The position numbers were made by a program, and so were the translations under genes. DNA of 64,000 bases, taken from NCBI RefSeq assembly GCF_025377685.1, contig NZ_JACEHK010000006.1:124001-188000 (forward strand), written 5' to 3'. Below the pieces are notes generated by a model that worked only from the letters and a program-made list of their open reading frames with translations, ran no database searches and was not told the DNA's origin. Shown piece after piece: positions 20,799-32,100 of the stretch; position 1 is the first letter of the stretch; each line of letters opens with the position of its first letter. Source of the stretch: Anaerobacillus sp. CMMVII. Its GTDB lineage: Bacteria; Bacillota; Bacilli; Bacillales; Anaerobacillaceae.

Positions 20799-21063
20799 TC
20801 TAAGCATATAATTATTTACGTCCCTAAATGGAAAGGTGTGAGGGAAGGACACTGCTTGGTACTTGTATGAATCGGTTGAATCTGTAGAAGGCATTTATCG
20901 TTAGGGTAGGTGTCTTTTTTGTTTCGATAATACTACATTCTATTGTGGGGCGGTGGGGGAACGAGCTTTATTTCCATTGTTATACATTGACGATCTTGGC
21001 TCTTTTTAGTAATATACCTAATAGGGTATTTGTGACCTAAAAACACCAAGGAGTGATAAAAAT

Positions 21064-21425
21064 ATGGAATATATCAATTACCTATTATTTGGACTAGTTG
21101 TTTTCTTTCTTGTTCAACGGTTTATACCAGTTAAAGGTGTTCGCCAGGTAACAACTACAGAATTAAAAAGGAATTAAAGGATAAATCAAAACAATTTATC
21201 GATGTACGTACACCAGGAGAATTTAACTCAAATCATATTCGTGGTTTTAAAAATATCCCGTTACATCTAATCACTCAAAAAGCTGGTGAACTTTCTAAGG
21301 AAAAGGAAGTTGTGCTTATTTGCCAAAGTGGAATGAGAAGTAACAAGGCTAGTAAAGTATTCAAAAAACATGGTTTCAAACAAGTAACGAATGTAAGAGG
21401 TGGCATGAGTAGTTGGGGAGGTTAA
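21064..21425 (+). pseudogene. Membrane-anchored rhodanese-like protein, frameshifted
   Basis: The first 37 codons give a membrane segment (YLLFGLVVFFLVQRF) and the start of the domain, then end in a stop at a run of five A (21165-21169). The downstream frame continues the rhodanese domain with KQFIDVRTPGEF, LICQSGMRS containing the active-site Cys, and a final RGGMSSWGG. One extra A in the run would restore a protein of about 120 residues of the YqhL/YtwF kind. Intact relatives carry persulfide sulfur. The ribosome site AAGGAG is intact, so either a recent mutation or a base-call error is likely. Confidence 0.8.
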
Positions 21426-21440
21426 AATTTCATATACAAA

Positions 21441-21471
21441 AATCCCTAGTCAAATTATTTGACTAGGGATC
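21441..21471 (+). terminator. Perfect inverted repeat after rhodanese gene
   Basis: ATCCCTAGTCAAA pairs with TTTGACTAGGGAT across a 3-base loop. It is not followed by a clear T run, so termination is uncertain. Confidence 0.5.
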
Positions 21472-21595
21472 TCTAGCGTTATAGAGTATACCTATATGAG
21501 TATTGGGGGTGTAGTCTCTCAGAAGGATCCTTCATCTAGGAAGTGAGAACTTAGAGTGCGAATGTTGTACATTTTGAATTAAGGGAGGAATTTTC

Positions 21596-21979
21596 ATGTT
21601 TGATTATACAGTTGAAGCAACAACAGGAATAGATGAAACGATTGAAAAGTTAAAAGGGGCTTTAGCCGAGGAAAAATTTGGTGTCTTATGGGAATTCGAT
21701 ATTCAAGCAAAACTACAAGAAAAAGGTTTAGAGTTTTCAGAACCATATAAGGTTTTAGAAGTTTGTAATCCACACGAAGCAAAAAAAGTCCTTGATAAAA
21801 GTAAGATGGTAGGTTATTTTTTACCATGTAAAATTGTCGTATATAGTGACCAAGAAAAAACGAAAATCGGCATGCCAAAACCAAGCTTTTTAATACAAGC
21901 TATCCAAGATGAAGAATTAAGCAGTATTGCAATGGATATTGAAAAGAGGCTAGTATCGGCTATAAATAGAAGTATATAG
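21596..21979 (+). CDS. DUF302 domain protein
   Basis: This 127-residue protein is a single DUF302 domain. Recognisable parts are an N-terminal DYTVEATTGIDETIEKLKGA, a central GVLWEFDIQAKLQEKG, and LEVCNPHEAKKVL with one conserved Cys. The family fold is small and cytosolic, and its function is unknown; members often occur beside sulfur- or redox-linked genes. Here it follows a rhodanese gene on the same strand, which fits that pattern. The ATG start follows AAGGGAGG. A strong terminator lies downstream. Confidence 0.85.
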   Translation: MFDYTVEATTGIDETIEKLKGALAEEKFGVLWEFDIQAKLQEKGLEFSEPYKVLEVCNPHEAKKVLDKSKMVGYFLPCKIVVYSDQEKTKIGMPKPSFLIQAIQDEELSSIAMDIEKRLVSAINRSI

Positions 21980-22030
21980 GGTTGATTATACTTCCAGATG
22001 TTTAGTTGGCAGTCAAAAATATCATGTGAG

Positions 22031-22071
22031 AAAGAGCCTAAAGGTTATATTGCCTTTAGGCTCTTTAGTTT
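22031..22071 (+). terminator. Terminator after DUF302 gene
   Basis: AAAGAGCCTAAAGG pairs with CCTTTAGGCTCTTT, followed by a T-rich tail. Confidence 0.9.
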
Positions 22072-22198
22072 TTAGTTCGGTTCAGTAGCAATATTCGTCG
22101 CAAATTGTTTTAATAAGGATAGATTAAAAGAAAATGTTGAGAGTAACAAACCGAGATTCAGAAACAACAGCCATATGACAGAAAGGAAGAGGGCAAAT

Positions 22199-22873
22199 AT
22201 GTATAAAATACTGATAGTTGAAGACGATGAAACCATTTCTTCTATTTTGGAGGAACATTTAAATAAGTGGGGTTATAAGACCTCAAGAGTTGTAGACTTT
22301 AGTAATGTTCTTTCAATATATACTAGTTTTGAGCCTCACCTTGTATTAATGGATATTAATCTACCATTCTATGATGGTTATTATTGGTGTACTAGATTTC
22401 GGGAATTCTCTAATCTTCCTATTGTTTTTATTTCATCTAGAGATTCAGATGCGGATAAGATCAGGGCTATTTCACAAGGCGCGGATGATTATATCGAAAA
22501 GCCATTTTCCATGGATCTATTAATAGCAAAAACTCAAGCGACACTCCGGCGTGCTTATTCGTATATTAATCATAATTTAGACGTACTACAACATCGTGAT
22601 TTACTACTAAACGCAGAGCGACAGCAAATGATTAGCGGTGAACAACAAGTTGAACTTACAAGAAATGAATGTAGGATATTAACTCTTCTTGTCCGAAACC
22701 AAGGCAATGTTGTTTCGCGGACAAGGCTTATAAAAGCATTATGGAATGATGAAAGTTTTGTCGATGATAATACACTCACGGTTAATGTGAATCGATTACG
22801 AAAAAAGATGGAGATTGTAGGACTAGGTGAATATATAAAAACAATCAAAGGTGAAGGGTATCGTTTACTATGA
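22199..22873 (+). CDS. OmpR-family response regulator (BceR type)
   Basis: This is a 224-residue regulator. The receiver domain (1-118) has acidic residues VEDD near the start, phospho-acceptor Asp52 in LVLMDINLP, and the conserved Lys in DDYIEKPFS. A winged-helix output domain (about 130-224) ends GEGYRLL. ATG at 22199 is preferred over 22175 because AAAGGAAGAGG sits between them. It overlaps the kinase gene by 4 bases. With the following ABC genes the set matches Bacillus modules that detect and detoxify cell-wall-active peptides. Confidence 0.92.
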   Translation: MYKILIVEDDETISSILEEHLNKWGYKTSRVVDFSNVLSIYTSFEPHLVLMDINLPFYDGYYWCTRFREFSNLPIVFISSRDSDADKIRAISQGADDYIEKPFSMDLLIAKTQATLRRAYSYINHNLDVLQHRDLLLNAERQQMISGEQQVELTRNECRILTLLVRNQGNVVSRTRLIKALWNDESFVDDNTLTVNVNRLRKKMEIVGLGEYIKTIKGEGYRLL

Positions 22874-23898
22874 GCTTCTTAGACTATTTAAAAGAAAGAT
22901 GGATAACCTATGTTTTTTTCTTCCTTGCTAGCTCTTTTTCATATACCGTTTATAAGCTTGAGCAAAACTTATCTAGTAGCCAATCAAACGTAGACTATAT
23001 TGCTACTGGCTGTGGACTTTTGCTTGTATTGTTTGTGGCAGTTGATTTTTATACAATCAAATCGCGCTTCAAAAGAATGAAAAGATTTTGTGAACTACAT
23101 GCTAGCACAGAAGAAGTAGCTAATTTTACATATCCTTTAGATAGGAAGTACGGAGAACTTGTCCAAAATATCATCGTAGCAGATGAAGAGTTCCAGGCTA
23201 AGATACGTACAACATATGCAGATGAGTTAGATTTCATAAAAAAGTGGTTACATGATGTAAAGGTTCCAATTTCCGCAGCAAAATTAATTTTAGAAACTAG
23301 TGAAAATGAGATGCCCCCTAAAGTTTATCAAAGCATAGATAACGAATTATTTACCATCGAAAATTCAGTAGAAAAGGTTTTTTATGAGATAAAAACCAAT
23401 CGATTTTATGATGATTATAAAATATCGGCGGTGAATACGAAGAGACTCATTTCACTTGCGCTTAAGGACTATGCAAATTTTTTTAGCTATAAAAAACTTA
23501 CCCTTTCCATTAAAGGAGTGGAAGGTATTATATTGACTGATGAAAAATGGAGTACCTACATCCTTTCGCAAATCCTCTTCAACGCCGTAAAATATACGGA
23601 CTATGGAGGGGGAATTGTCATTCAAACAGATGTCGTTGATCTGGAAACGACCATTTCGATTAAAAACTACGGAAGCGGTATTTTAGAAGAGGACATTGGC
23701 CAAGTATTTAATAAAGGGTTTACATCGTCTGTCCAAAGGCATGGAATGAAGGCTACAGGCTATGGATTATATTTAGCTAAGAAGCTAAGTGACATGTTAG
23801 GCCACAAATTAACAGTAAACTCTCACTATCAAGAATATGCAGAGTTTAGAATAACCTTTATGAAAACTAAGACAATTCATGATGTGACAAAAATGTAA
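22870..23898 (+). CDS. Intramembrane-sensing histidine kinase (BceS type)
   Basis: The 342-residue kinase has two membrane segments at about residues 12-30 and 45-62 with only a short loop between them, the mark of intramembrane-sensing kinases. The phospho-acceptor is His128 in KKWLHDVKVP. The ATPase domain shows NAVKYT (N box), a G1-like segment and TGYGLYLAKKL (G2). Kinases of this kind lack a sensing domain and rely on the ABC permease to detect peptide antibiotics. The start ATG overlaps the regulator stop as ATGA. Confidence 0.92.
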   Translation: MSFLDYLKERWITYVFFFLASSFSYTVYKLEQNLSSSQSNVDYIATGCGLLLVLFVAVDFYTIKSRFKRMKRFCELHASTEEVANFTYPLDRKYGELVQNIIVADEEFQAKIRTTYADELDFIKKWLHDVKVPISAAKLILETSENEMPPKVYQSIDNELFTIENSVEKVFYEIKTNRFYDDYKISAVNTKRLISLALKDYANFFSYKKLTLSIKGVEGIILTDEKWSTYILSQILFNAVKYTDYGGGIVIQTDVVDLETTISIKNYGSGILEEDIGQVFNKGFTSSVQRHGMKATGYGLYLAKKLSDMLGHKLTVNSHYQEYAEFRITFMKTKTIHDVTKM

Positions 23899-23986
23899 GA
23901 TTAGTATAAAAAATGTTAGATGATTCGATTTTTCCCATCTGTATTCTGAAGTATAGTTAGATCAAGAAATTACGGAGGTGAAAAGA

Positions 23987-24739
23987 ATGCAGCTACTCAA
24001 AGTATCAAATCTAAGCAAAATCTATGGAACAGATGTGAAACGATATCATGTACTGATGGATATTAGCTTTGAAGTAAATGAAGGTGAGTTTATCGGGGTC
24101 ATGGGGGCATCAGGCTCAGGGAAAACAACTCTTTTGAACATTTTAGGTAGTATTGATAAACCGACATCCGGTCGAATAATAATGAATGGAACTGATATTG
24201 CAACCCTAAAGAAAAATGATCTTGCTAGACACAGAATGGATAACATTGGCTTTATATTTCAGGATTATAATTTACTAGAAACGATGACATTAAAGGAAAA
24301 TATAATTCTACCATTAGCACTAAAGGGCGATAAGGTGGAAATGATGGAAGAAAAACTTAAGCCACTTGTCATGGATTTAGGGATTACGAAGGTCCTTGAT
24401 AAGTATCCATATGAAGTTTCGGGGGGAGAACAGCAGCGTGCCGCTGCTTGTCGTGCGTTAATCACAAATCCAAAGGTGATCTTAGCCGATGAACCTACAG
24501 GAAACCTGGACTCGAAGTCAAGTCAGGACCTACTTGAGCTATTAACCTATATTAACCATGATTATCGAGCAACCATACTCATGGTCACTCACGATGTATT
24601 TGCCGCCAGCTATTGCCAAAAAATCATGTTTATAAAAGACGGAGAGATTTACAACGAACTGTATTCAGGGCAAAGTAAGAAACATTTCTTTGACTCAATT
24701 ATTGAGGTAATGAGCGTTCTTGGAGGACAACGTACATGA
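23987..24739 (+). CDS. ABC transporter ATP-binding protein (BceA type)
   Basis: The 250-residue ATPase of the MacB/LolD-like class shows Walker A GASGSGKTTLLN, Q-loop FIFQDYNLLETMT, signature VSGGEQQRAAACRAL, Walker B VILADEPTGNLD, and switch VTHD. ATG at 23987 fits GGAGG with 8-base spacing, while a GTG at 23978 overlaps the site. It overlaps the start of the permease gene by 4 bases. The 88-base gap after the kinase gene likely holds the promoter controlled by the partner regulator. Confidence 0.93.
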   Translation: MQLLKVSNLSKIYGTDVKRYHVLMDISFEVNEGEFIGVMGASGSGKTTLLNILGSIDKPTSGRIIMNGTDIATLKKNDLARHRMDNIGFIFQDYNLLETMTLKENIILPLALKGDKVEMMEEKLKPLVMDLGITKVLDKYPYEVSGGEQQRAAACRALITNPKVILADEPTGNLDSKSSQDLLELLTYINHDYRATILMVTHDVFAASYCQKIMFIKDGEIYNELYSGQSKKHFFDSIIEVMSVLGGQRT

Positions 24740-26687
24740 AGCTTTCTTCTTTAGCTCTTCGTAATATCAAGCAAAATAAACAAAAGTATTTCATGTATTT
24801 TTTTTCACTTAGCTTTAGTGTTTTTACGGCCTATACTTTTTTAGCACTTTTTTTTAACGAAGCTATTCTAACAGCATTCACGTATAGTGATCGGTATCGT
24901 TCATTTCTGGTTAGCTCTGGTCTTATTGTATTGGTTTTTGTCATCTTTTTTTTAGTTAGCTCTAATACCAGCTTTATCAAGGCTAGAAAAAAGAGATTTC
25001 TACATATGCCTTATTCGGTATGACAAATTTAAAAATAGGAAAGTTACTTTTATTAGAGACGATGATTGTTGGTGTCATCAGCCTTATTATTGGAATTTCT
25101 GTTGGAGTCTTTTTTTCGAAGCTCGTTGCGATGGTTTTACTAAATGTCACTCTAGTTTCTTTTACTGAGAATATCGCCTTTATGATAGAGCCAAAAGCTA
25201 TCTTAATAACGATCATCCTATTTTTATTGATATTTGTCCTTATTGGCTTGTCTGGCTTAAAAGTAATTCATCAGTTTGAATTAATCGATTTATTTAAGGC
25301 TGAGAAAAAGTCAGAAGAGCGCTGGGACGGCTCCAATATTGTTTTGATTATATCTTTTATAGGAATTGGATCAGGATATTATATAGCTACTCATCAGAAT
25401 CCAGACATCGTTGTTAATTTGGCTATCCTAATACTCCTTCTAATTATACCAGGGACATATATCTTTTTTTGGGGTGGATTACCTAAAGTAGTTAGCTTCA
25501 TAAAGAAATATAAAAGTAGGTACTATCAAGGTGAAAATCTAATTGTGATTACCTCGGTTTCTCATCAAATGAATTCACTTTCCTCATTAATGGCGACTAT
25601 TGCAGTGTTATCAGCTGTAGCTACGACCGCCATTGCGACTGGGTTTACCTTGTATAGCAATGTAGAGATAAATACTTACAATACAATTGGTTATGACCTA
25701 TATTATTACGGGGGACAAGAGCAAATAACAGATCAGATAGAAGTTGTATTTGAAGGGAATAATACTTCAATCACAGAGAAACGTACGTTTGATCTTTATG
25801 GTTCTAAGCCCGAAATAAAGCCAATAACCGTCGGTAATACAGATTATCAGTTTTCCTCAGAGCAAGAAACTTTTAGAGTGTATTCAAAGAGTGAATTTAA
25901 TAAACTTATTTCTTTATCAAGTAGCGATACGAAACCTGTTTCACTCGAATCTGGAGAGGTAGTATACCTAAATCCATATGTAAGTGTAGAGTTGCAGAAG
26001 GCTATGATCGGCCACTCCGTTAACTTTTCAAGCAAAACATTAACAATTACAGCAACGCGGCGTTCGAACTTCTTATTCTTTGGCACCTTACAAACGATTG
26101 TAGTTGATGATGAAGATTTTATCGAACTCTTACAAAACGGTGAAATAACGAAATCGGAACAAAAAGCAACTGTCTTAAATTTTGAAAATGCACTGCGTTC
26201 AGAAAAGCTAAATCGCGAGCTTACTCAAATATTAAAGGGGAATGTTGGAGGTTATCGAACAGCCTTTAACCGTTACAACGAATTAATGGAAACCTTTGGG
26301 CTCATCTGCTTCATTGGCTTTTTTATAAGTGCAATCGTCATACTTATGACAGCAAGTCTCTTGTATTTTAAGCAAGTTATGGCAGCAGTAGAAGAGAAAA
26401 GACAGTTTAAAATGCTTAAAAAAATCGGCATGGACAGTCAAACTGAGAAAAAAGTAATCACAAAGAGATTGTTTCCAATTTTTCTAGTTCCACTTTTTAT
26501 CGGTATTCTCCATAGTGTTTTTGCCATGAAAGCAGCTGATACAGTCGTATTTTCAACCATGATCGCTTCGAACTATTCTTATCTAAAAGTTTTAGCTTTT
26601 TCAGCAGTCATGTATTGTTTATATGCAATTGTATATGGACTTTTCTACTTTATAACAAAAGCACAGTATTCGAAAATTGTGAGATAG
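24736..26687 (+). pseudogene. FtsX-like ABC permease (BceB type), frameshifted
   Basis: The first frame (24736-25023) encodes KLSSLALRNIKQNKQKYF and the first membrane segments. It should then read KKEISTYALFGMT, but loses frame at a run of six A (24987-24992). The second frame (from 25020) continues with NLKIGKLLLLETMIVGV and all later segments, including a large extracellular domain at about 290-470 of the joined protein. Adding one A gives one protein of about 650 residues, the usual BceB length. If the lesion is real, the detoxification and sensing module is inactive; if it is a base-call error, the module is intact. The start ATG overlaps the ATPase stop. Confidence 0.85.
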
Positions 26688-26708
26688 GAGTCTAATTTTC
26701 TACATAAA

Positions 26709-26757
26709 AACAAACAAAGCCGACACCTATATAGATGTCGGCTTTGTTTGTTTTTGT
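26709..26757 (+). terminator. Strong terminator closing the Bce-like module
   Basis: AAACAAAGCCGACA pairs with TGTCGGCTTTGTTT around a short loop, followed by TGTTTTTG. Confidence 0.93.
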
Positions 26758-26894
26758 AAGTAAACCGGATATAATTGCAATTTGGCATTTTATGTTAAAA
26801 TAAGAATAACAATCGTTACTCATGTACTAACAAAGTGTATAAGCTCGACTACGACCCAAGAGCTAAAACTAAAAATATATGGAAGGAGCTTTTT

Positions 26895-27455
26895 ATGGAG
26901 AGGAAATTTATTTTACTTTCTCTGTTTGTAATAACGAGTGTGTTTGTCTGGTTTATTTTTTTCAATAACAAACCACTTCCACTAGAGGAAGTAATCGCTC
27001 AAGAAATGCCCTTTTTTGAAAAAAAAGAGATAATTCATATTGAAAAGTTTGATAGATTTGCACTTGTTATCTCAAAAGCAAATCCAGACGATTTAACAAA
27101 TCATAGCGTTAATACTGAACACACAGTTCCAGTAATTGATTTTTTTGTTGAAAATAACAAGAATGGGTGGAGTTTTTTGAATTCATCTTGGGAGGCTCCT
27201 CGCTCCTATACTGATCATTTAACTTCCTTTATCAAATTTTTACCACTCGAAGAAAACCGTTTAATTACGTTTGGAGATATCAATCATCCCGAAATCCATA
27301 ATGTAAAAATAAAAGTGGGCGATGAGTATTTAGCTGCAAATATTATTGAGGATACATATGGGAACAAAACTTATTTTTTAGTACATGAGCCTGAAAACGA
27401 CAGATTGATTAAAGGTTATTCTGAGGCAGGGAACATTATTTTTGAAGTGAACTGA
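26895..27455 (+). CDS. Membrane-anchored protein of unknown function
   Basis: I do not recognise this 186-residue protein. It has one N-terminal membrane segment (ILLSLFVITSVFVWFIFF) followed by an extracytoplasmic domain rich in Asn, Glu and aromatic residues. Features include the segment IHIEKFDRFALVIS, and a late YGNKTYFLVHEPENDRL. ATG at 26895 is chosen because GGAAGGAG lies just before it; an upstream in-frame GTG at 26835 has no ribosome site. It lies alone between the Bce-like module and the RND pump. The 348-base gap behind it holds no recognisable gene. Confidence 0.7.
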   Translation: MERKFILLSLFVITSVFVWFIFFNNKPLPLEEVIAQEMPFFEKKEIIHIEKFDRFALVISKANPDDLTNHSVNTEHTVPVIDFFVENNKNGWSFLNSSWEAPRSYTDHLTSFIKFLPLEENRLITFGDINHPEIHNVKIKVGDEYLAANIIEDTYGNKTYFLVHEPENDRLIKGYSEAGNIIFEVN

Positions 27456-27803
27456 AAGTAACTTTACGCTTGTAGCTAACAAAAAATTAAATTTGAAATA
27501 TTTTTATTTTTAGTACCTAAATCTACTGAGTACTATACAAAAGAGGTGCAAATTGATGTTATTGAAATGATAGGACTACACGTAGTCTCAAACTAATTAA
27601 TATTTTCAATGAAGTTCATAATTTGCTTTTTTTCTAACTGTCGTTTGATAGCTTGATTAAGTTAATTATGAAATTCACTTATTAACTATAAAAATTTAAT
27701 TTTTTCTGGGGAAAATGAACCTGCTGTTCATATTGTGTTCATTTTGTCATGGTAGGATAGCGAAGTAAGAATTTTATTTTACAACTTAACGGGGGTTAAA
27801 GTC
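27456..27803. other. Intergenic region without recognised gene
   Basis: AT-rich spacer ahead of the RND operon. I see no credible reading frame. Near 27711-27745 the triplet GTTCAT recurs (TGAACCTGCTGTTCAT, then GTGTTCAT), giving a small inverted/direct repeat that could be an operator for the efflux genes, but this is weak. Confidence 0.4.
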
Positions 27804-29165
27804 ATGGTTTATAAAAAGCAATTAAGTCTTTTAATTCTAGTAATAGGATTGCTAGCTTTAGTAGGTTGCAATACAGAAAGTAGTACGCAGGCGGAAGAAA
27901 CAGTGGAACCAAATCGTCATCCAGTTGAAATTGCTATGGTTGAAAAGGGAGTCCTTACCAGCGATTTGAAGCTTTCCGGAAATGTAATGGCGGGTAAACA
28001 ATTACCTGTGCTTCCGTTGGTTGCTGGTGAAGTGAAGGTAGTTCATGTGAAAAACGGGGACACGGTCAAGCGTGGTGATGTTCTTATTGAAATTGATGTA
28101 TCTGATATAGAATTAAGTGTTTCTCAAGCTCGTGCTGGCCTAGAGGCAGCCGAGGCAAATCTAAGAGGATCCAAAGCAATGAGAGAGCAAAGCATTCGTC
28201 AGGCTGAATTGCAAGTAGCTCAAACGAAAGAATTGCACTCAATGCTACAGGGCATAGAAAATACAGAACCAGTTGCTCTTGAAAATATTCCAGAAGAACT
28301 TCAGGAAATCTTTAAACGATTGCTTCAAAGCAACATGCCAACAGAAGCTGATGTAAAACAAGCGAAAACAGCTGTTCAACAAGCGGAAATGGCTTTAGCA
28401 CAAGCAAAACGAACAGAGCAAATTGATGCAGCTACTGCTTCAGTGAAACAAGCGAAAATTGCAGTGGAAATGGCAGAGAAACAAAAGAATAATGCTGTTG
28501 TGACTGCACCTATCGATGGCCAAATTACCAACTTTACAACAAGCGTTGGGGCTCTAGTATCACCGCAAATGCCACTATTACAACTTGTTCAAATGGATGA
28601 GCCAGTCGTACATCTAAATGTTAGTGAAGCAATGTTAGCAAATATAAGTGTTGATCAAGAAGTAGAAGTTCAAATTCGCTCTTTAAATCAAAGCTATCAA
28701 GGGAAAATTACTTATATCGGCATTATGCCTGCAGAACAGTCTCGTGCCTATCCTGTAGAAGTTGTTCTTGCTAATCCGGATAATCATTTACGAGTGGGGC
28801 TACTTGCTGAGGTTATCCTTACTCCGGCTATCGTAAACGAGGAGTTACTTGTACCAGTTTCAGCGGTAAGTGTTGAAAATGATGAAAGAGTGATCTACGT
28901 AACCCGTGATGGTGAAACAGTTGAAAAACGTATAATTTCGATAATTGGTGAAACCACAGAATGGTTTAGTGTTGAAAACGGATTAATTGAAGGTGAATAC
29001 GTTGTCGTAAGAGGAACTCACCAGCTTTATGATGGAGCATTTATTAATATTCGAAACGATGTAGGGCAAAAGTTTGACATGCAATTAAATTATTCAAAGG
29101 AACGTGACGAAGCAGTTTCTGGGGATGAAAGCGACTCCTCTGAAGACGATGAGGCTGATGAATAA
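27804..29165 (+). CDS. RND efflux periplasmic-adaptor lipoprotein (HlyD/MFP family)
   Basis: The 453-residue adaptor has a lipoprotein signal with lipobox LVGC (Cys about 22). The lipoyl-type halves are present: GEVKVVHVKNGDTVKRGDVLIEID, and later NNAVVTAPIDGQIT. They flank a long alpha-helical hairpin (about 100-220) rich in Gln, Ala and Glu. Beta-barrel and membrane-proximal domains follow, and the tail is acidic (SGDESDSSEDDEADE). It links to the pump encoded 25 bases downstream. Gram-positive bacteria have no outer membrane, so the adaptor works at the cell surface. Together they export hydrophobic compounds. Confidence 0.92.
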   Translation: MVYKKQLSLLILVIGLLALVGCNTESSTQAEETVEPNRHPVEIAMVEKGVLTSDLKLSGNVMAGKQLPVLPLVAGEVKVVHVKNGDTVKRGDVLIEIDVSDIELSVSQARAGLEAAEANLRGSKAMREQSIRQAELQVAQTKELHSMLQGIENTEPVALENIPEELQEIFKRLLQSNMPTEADVKQAKTAVQQAEMALAQAKRTEQIDAATASVKQAKIAVEMAEKQKNNAVVTAPIDGQITNFTTSVGALVSPQMPLLQLVQMDEPVVHLNVSEAMLANISVDQEVEVQIRSLNQSYQGKITYIGIMPAEQSRAYPVEVVLANPDNHLRVGLLAEVILTPAIVNEELLVPVSAVSVENDERVIYVTRDGETVEKRIISIIGETTEWFSVENGLIEGEYVVVRGTHQLYDGAFINIRNDVGQKFDMQLNYSKERDEAVSGDESDSSEDDEADE

Positions 29166-29190
29166 CACCTAAAAAAACGGAGGAACATAA

Positions 29191-32100
29191 ATGAGTTTAA
29201 TCAAACAATCTGTAAAACGACCAGTTGGTGTTATTATCGTTGCTCTCGTCATGATTATTTTGGGAGTGGTCTCACTAACTGGATTAAAAGTAGATTTAAT
29301 GCCAGATTTAGAATTGCCAATCGTTGCTATTTCAACACCATATCAGGGGGCAGCGCCACAAGAGGTTGAGAATTTAGTCACTCGTCCCCTCGAAGGTGTA
29401 CTAACTGCTACTGAAGGGTTGTCAACTATACAGTCAATTTCAACGCAAAATCAATCGGTCATTATTTTAATGTATGATTTTAATACCGATCTAGATGCTG
29501 TTATGTTAGATCTTAGAGACCGGATTGACATGGTTCGTCAAGTTCTACCAGACGGTGCCGGAAATCCTACTCCGATGCGTTTTGATCCAAATCAAATGCC
29601 AATTATTCAGGTTGGTATTTCAGCAGAAATGGAATTGACTAGACTTACAAACATTTCAGAAGATATCATTATCCCAAAAATTGAACGTATTCCTGGAGTA
29701 GCTTCTGTTAACTTAACTGGCGGTCAAGAACGAGAAATTATTATTGAACCTGACCTTACATTACTTCAAAGGTACGGTCTTACTATTTCACAATTAGCTC
29801 AGATGATAGGCGGGGAAAATTTAAGTGCTCCTGCAGGTGAAATCAAGCGTGGTGGCCAAGATATGTCACTTCGAATTGTGGGAGACTTTAAATCTATTTC
29901 CGATATTGAAAATATCAATGTTCGAACTAGAACGGGTCAAACCTTAAAGCTCTCAGATATTGCTGAAGTCAAGGATACATTTCGTGAGATGTCATCTTTT
30001 GCTTTCGTTAATGGGAAACCAACGTTAAGCATTGATATTTCGAAACAAGCCGATGCAAATACTTTAGATGTCTCTAACGCCGTCAATATAGAACTTGAAC
30101 GACTTCAAAGAGATATTCCTCAAGGTGTGATGTTAACAACAATCATGGATTCAGCGATGTTTATTAAAGAATCCATTAGTAGTGTTGTTATGAACATGCT
30201 GCTCGGTGGAGCAATGGCAATTTTAGTATTATTGGTATTCTTACGAAGCCTCCGCAGTACGTTAATAATTGGACTTTCAATTCCGATTGCAGTCATTTCT
30301 GCTTTTACACTCCTATATTTTGCTGGGGAAACAATAAACATTATTACCCTAGGTGGACTTGCTTTAGGAATTGGATTATTAGTTGATAGCTCAATCGTTA
30401 TTTTAGAAAACATCTATAAGTACCGTGAAAGAGGCTATAGCCGTATCGATTCGGCCATCAAAGGTGCTACCGAAGTTTCTTCTGCAGTAATTGCGTCAAC
30501 GATGACGAGTATGGTTGTATTTGTTCCGATTGTGTTCACACAAGGAATAGCTGCGGAAATCTTCCTTCCACTCGCTTTAACGGTAGGTTTTACATTAATA
30601 GCCTCACTAGTTGTTGCGTTAACAATTGTACCGATGTTGTCAGGGCTATTATTACCTGAGATGAAGGTAGAAGAAGATCCAAAAGGAATAAGAAAAGTAA
30701 TGGCTAGCATTGGTCACCTTTTAGAAGGTCTAAACAATCGCTATCGTCATATCCTTAGATGGTCAATCAACCATAAAAAAACAATTGTATTTGGAACCAT
30801 TCTCTTATTAGGTGCAAGTGTAGGGACAGTTCGGCTTGTAGGGATGGAATTAATGCCTGCCTTCGACCAAGGGGAAATTTCGGCAAGTTTTGAAGTGCCT
30901 CCAGGAACTACCTTAGAAGAAACAAGGGAAACTGTAAAAGAGTTAGAAGCCTTTTTACTTGATACAGGCGTCACTGAAGTGGTTCAAACCACGATTGGTG
31001 GGGGAGGTATGATGGGCTTTGGAGGTGGCAGGTCTAATAGAGGTAATTTTTATATTCGACTTGTACCTGGTAGTGATAGAGAGCTTACTACTAATCAATT
31101 AATTGAGGAGTTTAGAAGTTTCTCAGAAACAATTCCAAATATTGATCTAACAGTTCGATCTTTTGAAAGTGATGGTATGGGTGGGAATCCGATTGAGATT
31201 GAAATTCGCGGAGATGACTTAGAAACGCTTAAATTCATTGCGGATGATTTAACAACTATCATCAGCGAAGTACCAGGTACAGCGAACGTTACTCACTCCA
31301 TGGGGGAAACAAGACCTGAGATGCAGCTTCTAGTGAATAGAGATGTTGCCATTCAATTCGGTTTATCCTATGCTGAAATATTAGATACAGTTAGAACTAG
31401 TATTAGTGGCCAGGTAGCCTCACTGATGAGAACTGATGGTCAAGAGATTAGTATCTCAGTCATTTTACCTGAAGAATACCGAGAAAACTTTACGCAATTA
31501 CAAAACCTCCCGTTACTTACACCAACAGGAGATACAATTCCATTATCAACTGTCGCTGATTTTGTCCAAGCAGATGGGCCGAATGTTATTAATCGGCAAA
31601 ATCAATCACGAGGAGTTTCGATTACTGGTGATATTATGGATCGAGACCTAGGAAGTGTAATTGCTGATATTGAAAAAGAATTAGGGCAATATATTTTCCC
31701 TGACGGTTATGACTATAACACTGGTGGAGAATACGAAATGATGATGGATGCATTTAAGGATTTAGTCCTAGCCTTAGCTCTAGCCATTTTTCTAGTTTAT
31801 GCAGTAATGGCCTTCCAATTTGAAAAAGTTTTATATCCATTCATTGTTATGTTTAGCTTACCAGCGACATTTATCGGGATAATGGCAGGGTTCCTTTTAA
31901 CAGGAAGACCTTTAAGCGCCCCTGCGTTTATTGGGATCATTATGTTATCGGGTATCGTCGTTAACAATGCCATTATCTTGGTCGATTACATTAACAAGTT
32001 AAGAGACCAAGGGATGACAAGAGAAGAAGCGATTTTAGAAGCTGGTCCGACAAGACTACGACCAATTCTGATGACAATGTTAACAACTGTTTTAGCGATG

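Noticed and set aside
24985-25025. Programmed frameshifting in the Bce-like permease
   Set aside because: The six-A run lacks a downstream stimulator or a conserved slippery heptamer context, and two other genes in the window show the same single-A lesion.
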